This document shows, piece after piece, positions 46,501-58,500 of a stretch of 64,000 bases of DNA. Under the pieces are notes generated by a model. The model was not told where the DNA came from. It did no database searches and worked only from the letters and a program-made list of their open reading frames with translations. The DNA comes from Ophiodon elongatus. Lineage: Eukaryota > Chordata > Actinopteri > Perciformes > Hexagrammidae. The stretch spans positions 908,001-972,000 of the forward strand of contig JACSYO010000928.1 in NCBI GenBank assembly GCA_016806645.1. The letters run 5' to 3'. Position numbers and translations under genes: made by a program. Numbering within the stretch: position 1 is the first letter of the stretch; every line of letters starts with the position of its first letter.

Positions 46501-49500
46501 CTCTTAGTGACTCCTTTTTGTGTCCGTATCTGCTTTCCTTATCTCTCCCACTCACTCCTTGTCCCTTTTTGCAACCAGGTGCTCTCCTCACAATTTTATC
46601 TCATTGTCACTCTTAAAACCCTTCACTCCCCTCCATCTTCTCTGAACCTTCCTTGTCCTTCTCGCTTCTCTTACCTTCTTCTCTCTGTTTCTGTCTCTTA
46701 CTCTCTTTCTCCCCTCATCTTCTCTGTCTCCGTCCTTCAAACTCCCTTTCTCTCTTTCTGTTCACCTCTTTACATTCTCCTGCCACCTTCCTGTCGCCTT
46801 CCCCTTCAACCCACTCACTCCTGTAGTTGTTGCTGGAACACCTGGAGTGTCTGGTATCCCGCCATGAGCGCAGTCTGAGGATGACAGTGGTGAAAAGACA
46901 AGCCCAGTCCCCGGCAGGGGTCTCCAGTGAGGTGGAAGTCCTCAAGGCCCTCAAGTCTCTGTTTGAGCACCACAAGGCTCTGGATGAGAAGGTGGGTCAA
47001 ACTGGTGTCCTCTGCATTGTATATCAGGGCCTTATCAAACTGATAGATGGGACATTTTGGAGAAAAAAAGGTAGCTGCTTTCAGGGAAGTAGCTTAAAAA
47101 ACAGACCGTATGCTAAGATGGCTGACCAACACCAAACGGCAGACAGACCAAGTTAGCAGCTAGCTGGTGAAAATAGTAAAGCATTTCGTTTTTCTCAATT
47201 ACTTACACACTAATACTGGTACTTGAAACCCAATGACCACACCTTAACTCATTTAGCTGAACCAATTCTGCTAAAAGACAAGCACATTTCCAGCTTTACA
47301 CTTGTAGTTCTAAACCACACGTTTTTTTTTAAAAAACTACTCACAATTCTCTACATTGGCCCAATTTTCATGAATAAAATCTCTTGTGTTCACATGGAAC
47401 ACCCTGCCATTCAAAATGGCAAACTTAAATGTTCTACCATAGAGTCTGACTCCTCACATGAGCAAACATATGTTGCATGATTGTTCAATTAGCAATAAAA
47501 GAGCCACAGTTGAGCTGTTCTGTTTTGGAGCAATGGATGACAACATAGAAGAGAAGCATTGCAAGAGTGAGGGAGGAAGATTGGGAGGAGGAAGACGAGC
47601 ATGGCCAAGGAAAGCCATAATATCTGATGAGATTCGGGCCACTTTGGTTGACCATGGACCGAAGGAGGATGATCATAGAGTACAACCAAACTTCAGCAAG
47701 TTCACAGTCGGTCAGAAATCATTATAGTATTGTAGTACTGCATATCAATACAGTACACAATTATTACTGCAGTACAGTATTGCAAGTAGACCGTAGTGCT
47801 GTAAACAGAAAGTATATATTACAGTATGTGTCCTATATGAGTATAAAAACACAGTACAAAATGCTTGTTCATATGTTTTATTTGAACACCGAATACCATT
47901 ATGAGAAGACAGCATGTTTTGAATGCAGAGTTTCAGTCTGTGTGTTTTTGTATTTGTGTGTAGAGTGCTGACAATAGTAGGTATGCTTTAAAAAAATGTG
48001 TGTAAAACAATTGAGAAAAACTGTAACAGTTAAAGAGCCACATATTGCCTTCAGGACTCAGTAGAGACAAAAAACAGAGCCAAAAGGAGAGTGACTGGAC
48101 TTACTGACATTTATCGGGTGACCACAAACACAAGGTCAAATTCATACAAATGTTTCTCTGTATCTGCTGGATGTATAAATAGTATGGATGTATAAAGACA
48201 TCGATGTATCATACATCCATGATAAATAGGCTGTTTGTTAACATGTTAGCCATAATAGTTTAAAATGTGGTACAGCATGTCAGTATTGTGCTGTTTCTTG
48301 TTTCTGCTCCACTCAAATTTGTTATTGCAGATTTAAGAATAAAAGCTATTAATAAAATGTCCAAATTAACTAAATTTGACTTAGAAATACTCTTAAATTG
48401 AATAAAACTCCAAATGTCTCTTAAGTTTGAAGCCCGTGAGCCTATTAGCAGGGCTGGACTATTCATTTGTGCATTTGCCCAAGGACTGTACTTAAGGTTA
48501 CTGCAAGGGACTTTTAACTGGTTATGAAACAGTCTCTTAAATACTGATGCCTCTAAATGACCTACATAAGAAAACGAGACCAGCGAGATGATAGGCTATT
48601 TCTAATAGTTGTTCTTAATGCTTGTCATCGGTTGCCAAATTCTGCATGAAATCATACAAAATAATGCAGCTACACCAGAAACTCCTTCAGCTCAGACTCC
48701 AGCCGGGACTCCGGCAGCAACCTCCGAGAGAGCTCCGCCCGGAAGCCGGGGCTCCTCCCCAGGCCAGAAGCAGAGCTTTGCTCACAGGTCCACTGGGAGC
48801 CAACACCTACACCACGCTGCTGGAGACCCAGGCCTTATTACTGGGTCCGCTGGAGGGAAGGGAGCAACGGGGAAACCAGAACCAGGACTGTACAGGGTAG
48901 ACTGTCAGACCCTGTTGCAGTAAAATGAGTAGGACTCTGGTACTCGAAAAACACTACTGCTTTTATCCACAGTGACCGCCAATATCAACACAAAAGTTCC
49001 TTGTAGATGCTTTCAGTACAATTTCTACATACTTGTACTTTACTTACTTCCCTAATGCTACTTTGTACTTCTACTCCATTAAAATGTAGGTAAATGTTGC
49101 ACTTTTTACTCCACGACATTTATTTGACACTCACAGTTTATTTTTTCATGAAGAACATGATATGCTTTTATGATATAATGCCGCATAATACTTATTATCT
49201 ATCCAGTAGTATACAAAGTATTTAAAATCGACTCCACATTCGCAAACTGCAATAATGCTCTTAAACACAGGCATAGGTGAATATATTTTTTCAGCCTCAT
49301 TGATTGTCTCATCAGGATGATCACAACCAAAATACTGCAGGTGGGATCAATTAAATGACAATGCAGAGCACAGAAATACCTTGTGTACCTTTTGTCAAGA
49401 AGTTCTGTACTGATGTGAGTGTTTTGGCCTCTTATGAACTGTTTGATGACTATTGCCTTGTAGTGCTTTCTTGCTCTTTCTATCACGCTTATTAGGACGG

Positions 49501-52500
49501 TCAAGAAAATGTAGTTAGTTTAGGGAGTCTGGGCAGATCCGTTTAAATGATGGCCAGTCATTGCTCTGTCCCATAGGTTCGCGAGAGGCTCCGTGTGGCC
49601 CTCGAGAGGGTGACTCTGTTGGAGGACCAACTTGCATCATCATCTCAAGAGGTAAAGTTCAATGCAAATTATTTTCTGGGTCTCGAGGATGCTTGGTGTG
49701 ACGCAACAACATTCATTCGTGTTTGTCTGTTTCTCCATTTTGTCTCCTCTTTTCCAGGTAATCTCTTTAAGAGACCAAATTAAAAGACGTCAACAAGGGG
49801 CGGACGGCGGGAAAGATGTAAGGGAGGGTTTTATGCATGTTGGTTCCAGTTGTTTTTGTGTACGTGTTAGCATCCAGAAAGTCCGTAGAAAAGTAGATGT
49901 ATTGGTAACATGTGTCAGTGAGATTTTAACTTTAAGAAGAACTGGTTATCTTTCTTCATTACTCTCAATTATTTATTTATTTGATATCATCATCATTCCA
50001 GCGACTACCCAATGGGCCCTCCACTGCCCTGGAGGACAGTGAGTTGGAGAGGCAGCGAGAAGCAGAAATAGAGAGGCAGAGATCTGAACTCTCCCAGCTG
50101 AGGGAGAGGTTGGCCCTCATGTGCCGGCAGGTGAGTGTTTGTTTCCGTACATCTGTCTAGTGTTGACCTGTATGACAGTTGTGCAATCTTTAATCAAAAT
50201 ACGTTCATGATTAAGATTAGCGGTGACGTGAGGATTGAGGTAAGTGCTGATTGTTACAGGAACAGTTATCGTTTTGAGAACCACAACCTAACTTTATATT
50301 ACACTTTGGCTTTTATGCAGAACCAGCCTCGCTATTTCCCACTGTTTCCAGTCTTAATGCTAAGCTAAGCTAACCGGCTGCTGGCTGTAGCTCCATATTT
50401 AGTACAGCCAGCAGCCGCTTAGCTTAGCTTAGCATTAAGACGGGAAATAGCTAGCTAACGATAACTATTCCTGTAACAATCAGCACACTTGCCCAAAGTG
50501 GTATTGATTTTCTCATTTAAGTCTCGGCAAGGACATAAATAAGCGCATTTACCAAAATGTCCAACTATTCCTTTACGTTAGGGTTTAGTTCGCACTGAGG
50601 ACTAATTAGATGTAACGTTAGTCAGTAAGGGTCTTCTCAAGTATAGAAATACAAGTGTATGTGCTTAGTTGTATAGTAACAGTGCATCTATTGTATTGTA
50701 ACAATTTAGTTTATATAATGAATGCTTGCTATTATTAAAAATGTTTTTTTGTGTACAGCATTTAGTAAAGTTAATCTATTAAACAAGTATTTCCAACAGT
50801 ATATCCCAAGAAGGAGGGGATCTATGTACAGTATGTCTAGTCTCCCTCTTCCCTCTTGTGGTCAGTTAAACTATTGCATCTTCTTCAAATAGCCATCATT
50901 TTACTGAATAGTGCACAATAAGACGCCATTTAAATTTAATCATAGACATACTACTGTCTGACATGTGTAATGGGTCAAAAGTATTTAGGTCAAGATAACC
51001 AAACTTATAAAATGTTTGACTTTCTGGTCAGATAATAAAATAATTTAATAGAAAACTGAAAAGAAACACTTTCTGTCTGTAGTTTACTGAGTGCAAGAAG
51101 CATCAGACTCCCAACATGTTGCCCTTATGCCAGTGATGCTTTTTAAGAGTCCTACATTAACCAGACAGACATTTGCAATGAATCACTTGTCGTGTCTATT
51201 TACACTTGGTGCTGTGGTCGGTAACACTGACTCACGTAGGTTCAATCTGTGTCATCTTGTGTCTCTTTGTGGTGCCATGTCAGGTTGGGGAAATAGAGGA
51301 ACAGCTTGCAGCCGCCAGGAGGGAGGTGACGAAGTCAGAGGAGGCCAATCAGAAGCTCCAAAGGGAAGTGAAAGAGGTCTGTGGGGCCAATCTGTCTCTT
51401 CTTAGCCAAGACCCTGAGCTCCCTCAATTCTCTGGCCTCCAAGTGTATATTTGAACACAATGGTCATATGTTAGGAGGTTGATTTATTTTGATAATGGCG
51501 TAACTGCAGATACAGTTCAAAATAAATGCAGACAACATTTTAAGTAGACTCCTGCAGTATTTAAATACTACCTACGCAGGCCATCCACACATTCTAATTG
51601 TCTCCTCTTTCTCTTACCTGGCCATTAGTTATCACATAAATGTGTAATAAGAACTGTTATCTCATCTATATAACGAAAGCCTGAATTGCACATCATCTTG
51701 TTTAATGATACATTTTTGCTTCCTCTAGGCCCTTTGCCAAAGGGAGGACATGGAGGAAAGAATTACAACACTAGAACGCAGGTAACCTTTGCTGAGTTTA
51801 AGGAATCTATTCTTAGATTTAGTGAGGACTCACACCTTTTTTTTCACTTGGAACCAGAATTTCATACATCAGCTGTAATGAATATAGCAGAGGGACCATA
51901 TGTTTCACCTGTTGCTTGGAAATGTGTTGCAAAGATGTCCTGACATCTCTTTATACAGTAAGGTTGTTTTACATAATAACATTTGCATTACCTTCTTATT
52001 AAGAACGCAGCTGTGAGCGAAAAGAAAAAAAGCTGACTTTGTGACTCAATTTGTTGGAAAGCAAGGATTTGAGAACAGAAATGAGTAGTTTGAGTTTTTT
52101 TTCTTTTATTAAGTGATGCAAAATACAACAATAATAAAAAAAAATCCCGGAAATGCAAAAGAGCCAGCCCTGACTAATGTGTGCAGGCAAGAACGGTAGA
52201 GCTGCTTCTATGTTGCCTCAAGGGGAAAAAAAGTCTGCTTGCTACTGTTTGTAAAACTTAAATGCTGTGAGCGCAGTTATAACTGAAGGAAACCCGGATG
52301 AGCATTTTAACATTTTGATTAACCCAGAGCTTCTCCCATCTGGATTTTGGATATTTGACAGTAAGAGAACAAAGGTCTGGTGATATTTTAGTGAATGAAT
52401 CAATTCCTACCATTGCGTATATTATCACATATATCTTTTTGTATTGGCCTAGAACTCCAGCTCTAATAATTCAATGGTGTCTTGGTGTTGAATGCAGGTA

Positions 52501-55500
52501 CCTCAGCGCCCAGAGGGAGGCGACTTCTCTTCATGATATCAAAGACAAGCTGGAAAATGAGCTGGCAAGCAAGGAATCACTGCACAGACAGGTATGGATT
52601 GATTCAAATAATACACACATAACAAAATGTCAGCCCTTGCTGATGGAGTTATATTGTAATATTTCAAAATCCAAAAATGTATCTGGTATGCGAGTGCCAT
52701 CATCTTTAACAGTTATATTAGGTGTAAGACACATTTTCTATCTGACCTCCAATCACACATACTGTACATATGTGTTTTGGTATGTGTCTCCAGAGTGAAG
52801 AGAAGAACAGACAGCTACAGGAACGTCTGGATGAAGCCAAGCAGAAGCTCCAGCAGACCCTACAGCGGGCAGAGACGCTGCCTGAGATCGAGGCCCAGCT
52901 TGCCCAAAGGGTTGCTGCTCTCAACAAGGTACACATCACACATCACACATCACATTCTGTACCTTCCTGACCAGAAAACCTGCCATTATTATTCAGTGCT
53001 GATAGTAACATTTAAAGATTGTGTTCATTTTACAGTTGCCGTAACACTGTATATATGCTGTAATAGCCTCTATTGATCAAATATTCAGATCACCATGCCT
53101 TGTTTGAACAAAAATCCTCAAGCTTTTATTTAAATATATTCTCCCTCCATTCATGCATCAGAAAAAGACTTGTAGGGTCATCTAGAAATTATGCTTCTTT
53201 AAAATTAGGCAGAGGAGCGCCATGGGAACTTTGAGGAGCGACTACGGCAGATGGAAGCTCAACTCGAAGAGAAGAACCAAGAGCTACAGAGGGTAACATC
53301 ATTTATTTTTCTTTACGTGACTACATTTCCCATTTTAAGTAATATTACAGTTTGTTGTCCGTTTTCTTTCCTATCTTGAGCTCCTCTCTTATGGCTGTTT
53401 CATTTTAGGCGAGGCAAAGGGAAAAGATGAATGACGAACACAACAAACGCCTCTCAGATACCGTGGACAAGCTTCTGTCTGAGTCCAATGAGAGACTGCA
53501 GCTCCACCTCAAAGAGAGAATGGCAGCACTAGAGGAGAAGGTAACGAGGAGACTAATTTGTGGTGCAGAATATGTTGTGATATAATGAAAAATCAGAAAA
53601 AGTGGCTGAAAAATTGCGTATTCAATCTTTTGCTCTGTTAGAATGCTCTTTCAGAGGAACTGTCCAATATGAAGAAAATCCAAGATGATCTTATAGCTAA
53701 TAAGGTATGCACTTTTTCAGCTATGTTATCATTTTAATCTCATGTGAGAGGTCAAGGCATTTTTCTTTTTATCTTGTGCATGATCCAACTTTTAACAGCA
53801 TTGTTTATGCTTAACATGTTCATGTACATTTTTGCTAACGATATTGACTTTTAATTCAGTATCACAATTTTCCCAGTTCTCAAGAGTTTCACTTGTCCCT
53901 ACAATCAAGAGACGAGTTGTTTTTACAAACAATGTGTTCCTTGGAAAAATGCAAGTTATGTCTTTTTCCCTCTGGGCTTTAGGAACAGCTCCTCGCTGAG
54001 CTGGAGCGAATCCAACTGGAGCTGGATCAACTGAGAGGCAGGCCTGGCTCTTCATATTCCAGGTTAGCCACACTGAACATTTAAGGGAATTTATGTATAC
54101 AATATGTCCTACATTTTGTAAATGCCCAAGTCTCCCAAGGGATACTTTATGTACACAGCCCTTTCTGAGCACACGTTTGTGTTTACCCCCCCTTAAGTTG
54201 TCATGTACTTTCACTTTAAAAAGTAATTATTTATACTACACCTAGAGGGTGTTTCTCTGGCTAACAAGAATGCAAATAACATATGTATGCTCTTTTTATA
54301 TTGATACAAATTCTTAATGCATTTCTTTTTTGTATTTCCAGGAAAACCTGTCTGTGTGATAATGTCATGATTGTTCACCCAAGAAAATGGGGACATTGTC
54401 ATCTTCAAGTACTAACATAACAAATTCATTTTGGATCTCACCACAGGGCCGGCAGCGTGAGCTCACTTCCCTCCACCCTTTTTCGAAGATCTCTTCCAGG
54501 GAGCGCCTCGGAGCTGCGGTACCCCCAGGGTGGAGGCTCGCTCCCGTCCGGCTACAGCAACTCCTCTAGTGGGGTGGTGGTCAGGCGGACACACCGAGGC
54601 CGGTGGGGGGCTCGAGACGATAGCAACAAGGTGTTGATTTCACACTGCGACAATGATCGATGACGATGTCAATATGATTTTGTTATTAGGATGATGATTT
54701 CCTAAATTATCCCCTTTTTCCAGTATGGAGAATGGGACAGCAGCAGTATGCTTGGTCCCGGGTTTGAGGGTGGGGACGGAGGCTGCTCTGACGATGAGGA
54801 CGATAGAGAGACCCCGTTCGGATCGGAGCTGCTCTCTCCCAGTGGACAGACAGATGTACAGACTTTGGCCATCATGCTACAGAAGCAACTGGAGGCCATC
54901 AACAAGGAGATTAAGTGAGTCTATTACTGTTTTGATCCTCAAGCCATTTGGGCAACCAATATTTTAGCCTACACCTAAGATGACGTTGAGTGAGGCATTC
55001 TGATAGAATAAAATCAGCCTGATATTTAAAAATATGTTTCCCTTTCCTCTCAGGCTGATTCAAGAGGAAAAAGAAAGCACCGAACTGAGGGCGGAAGAGA
55101 TTGAGAGCCGGGTCAGCAGCGTGGCCCTCGATGCCCCACCTCTTCCCCCCTCCTCTCTGGGAGGACGTGACAGCGTTGGCAGGGGATACATGACTCCCTC
55201 CATCACCTCCTCTACGTTGGCGTCTCCCTCACCGCCCAGCTCTGGACATTCCACCCCCCGCCTGCCACATTCCCCTGCCAGGGAGAATGACAGACAGGTA
55301 CTGTGTTGAAGTTGTGATATAAGCCTCATATGTGCTTCAACTGAGGATCATTTAAGAAGACCCTGTGTAAATTCACACAACTCTTTTCACCCTGCAGAAT
55401 AGCAAAGATGGTGAAGAATGCAGAGCACTTGCCCTGATTGACTCCAACCCTCCTGTCCCTCGAGCCCTACGATTGGACCGTATGACTCACACTCACCCAG

Positions 55501-58500
55501 GTGCAGGCCTCGATGACCTCCGTGAATTTCGCAGGTACTCTCTAGAAGGTTTCCTCAGAAATAGTTTGTTTGGCTAACAAACCATCCCTCAGATACGCTC
55601 GGTGTCTGTGTTGGTTTCACTTCCTGTTTCTCCTTTATCTGTTTGTTTAGTCTCTCCGTGGACGGTTCTACTACTGCTAGCCAGGATTCCCTCCATAAAG
55701 CAAGCAAAAAGAAAAGCATTAAGTCGTCTATTGGTCGTCTTTTTGGCAAAAAGGAAAAGGGGAGGATCGGAGCACATGGGCGTGAATCTTCCTCACTGGG
55801 TTTGTGAACAGATTGAACACTACTCATTCAGATCCCTATTTTGTGTCTCCAACTGACAAATATATCTCTTTACAGCAAAAGAATCAACAGTAAGGTGGAT
55901 TGATTAAATGATTATTATATTTAACCTTTGACCCTCCCAGCCTCCACACCCTCTGACGACCTGGGTTCAGCTGACCCATTGGGCCTGACTAAACTTGGGA
56001 CTGGAACAGTGGAGAAAGACCGCCGCAGCAAAAAGAAGTAAGAACAGTCATTTTTCCACACACTTCTCGTGATATTCACAGATCTTTGCACCCTCCTGTA
56101 GTCAGGTGCCGCTTGTAGAGCATGGCACTACCCAGGCCTGGCATGGTGCCAATCATTTAAAAAATGTATGCCCTTGTGGTGCTGCAAGGCACAAAGAGTA
56201 TGCTATTTAACATCTCAAGTACAATGTAATATTCTATTTATAAAAGAGACAATGGTAAAGTGAGCTATGAAGACATTTATCCTTGCAAAACTTCTGTTTT
56301 CCACTCTCCTCGCAAGACACGACCTGTTAGAGGAAGCGTGTCGTCAGGGGCTGCCTTTCGCCTCATGGGATGGCCCGACCGTCGTTACGTGGCTTGAGGT
56401 ACGTCATTGCACCCTGTCACTGATGAGTTTACAAAGACATCCAGCATCTTCCCAAGGATAAATCTAATCATTCTAGTAACGATGTCGGGTTAGCGTTCGG
56501 GGCAACATAATCTGCATGCAACTAAATTCACTCTGAAACATTGGTTTTGCCTCATGCATATTTATTTTGGGTGTTGCCGTTCACATCGCCTTTCTGTTCC
56601 TCCAGCTGTGGGTAGGGATGCCGGCATGGTATGTAGCAGCATGCCGTGCCAACGTGAAGAGCGGTGCCATTATGGCTAATCTGTCGGACACAGAGATCCA
56701 GCGGGAGATCGGCATCAGCAACCCTCTACACCGGCTCAAACTCCGTCTGGCCATCCAGGAAATGGTCTCCCTCACTAGTCCATCTGCACCTGCAAGCACT
56801 CGCTCTGTAAGACTAAGTAACAATAGCATGATATGATTGTAAACATCAGCTCATGAATCATTTGCTCACACAGGTGAGACATTAGCAAGTTCACTTACCC
56901 ATGTCAAGGAAGAAGACTGATATTATATTTGTTTACTGTCGTTACAGTCGACCAGTAACATTTGGATGACACATGCTGAGATGGAGTCTCTCACTGCTGC
57001 CACCAAGCCAGTAAGAATATTATTCTTCATGTCAAATCTCAAAAGAGAATTCAATATTTTAGGATATTGATTTAATCTATGTTTATGACTATGTTATATA
57101 TAACTGTTCTGATACACTTTATCATTATTTTCTGTTTTTAGGCATGTAAGATAGTTCATGGTTTATGTTTTGACATCATAATTCTTAGCAGCTTGACCAA
57201 AGGTCTCACATTGACGAGCTTTTTTTTTCTTTTTCTTTGTCTCTGATTAGGCATGTTTGGCTACATCTTTCCCTTACTATTCCCTCAAAATCTGTTTTGA
57301 CGTAGTGTTTTTCCAACTAATTCTCATTCACTAACAAAACGTTTCCTCCCTCTGCCTTCCCTCTCTTCTTTTCCATTCTTTCTTGACTCTGATTCCCTGT
57401 AACACACACACACACAAACACACAAACACACAAACACAAACACACTACCCCCTGGTAATCTTTCCTCCCCTTTGCAACTCTCTATCCCTTTTCTCTTCCA
57501 TTTTCTTCTCTGCCTGAAACAAAAGGAGCAGAAAGAGTTTAGCTGGGACCAGGTGAGTTTTTGGCAGTGAGTTTATCTTTTACAAATATTTAACTAGTCT
57601 CGGATTTTAATACTCAGGATAACACTTTGGAATCTGAAGAAATGTGAAAACTGTCCATGAACACAAATGATTATTAGAACACTATTAATGCGAAACACAA
57701 CCCCAAATGTGATCCGTTAGCTAGTATGCCTACGTAATCTGTGATTCCCTCACACTGATGTAAACTGGTTTCCTGATATGAGACAGAATTTCTAAGTGGA
57801 GTGGGCAGATTCAAAGATCTGGACCCAGGCAAGCAAACGGGGAACTTGTGTGATTACCATTGTTCCTCGTGTAGACTATTGCTTTTAAAGAACCGAGGGT
57901 TGCACACTTTAGCTGAGCCTGTTTGCAGTCAGTTGAAGGTAAAACTGTTGTAAATAATCCCTCATCAAATGGCTAAAATGAAAACCAGAAGGGTCTGGGA
58001 CCAGCACACAGAACAACTAAGCTAATATTACCAACATTTTAATTATGAAGGCTTTTCCTCAGTATTAAATTGGAAATGCTAACCCTCAAATTAACTGTAC
58101 GTAAGTGGTCATTATTGACTTGCTAGAAAGTGGTACCAATCTGTCATAACACATAATTATTGTCAAACTCTAACAGACAGTACACCAATTATGAATATTC
58201 CTGAAAAGGTACCAGCAGAGATTACAGTTGCCCTTTTAGCTTACAGTTACATATTTGCATTATTGCTTTCTAACAAGCGCTGTATATACACCACTATATG
58301 TATCTAGAATGCACAGTAAGGAGAGACAATGGGACTTTGTGTTTTCTTGACTCTACTCACCTCTCTCCTCCAGATCCTGGCCTATGGAGACATGAACCAC
58401 GAGTGGGTGGGGAACGAATGGCTGCCCAGCCTGGGTCTGCCCCAGTACCGCTCCTACTTCATGGAATCACTGGTGGATGCCCGTATGCTTGATCACCTCA

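Noticed and set aside
46428..46878. Open frames of 62-143 codons before ppfia3 exon 46827-46991
   Set aside because: This is a pyrimidine-rich intron 3' end; the composition (Ser/Leu/Phe/Pro) is that of a polypyrimidine tract, not a protein.
48609..48923. About 100-codon overlapping frames
   Set aside because: They lie within copy B of a dispersed repeat and neither frame is kept in copy A.
51686..51943. 85-codon frame spanning ppfia3 exon 51729-51781
   Set aside because: It is read in a different frame from the liprin exon and runs into the intron.
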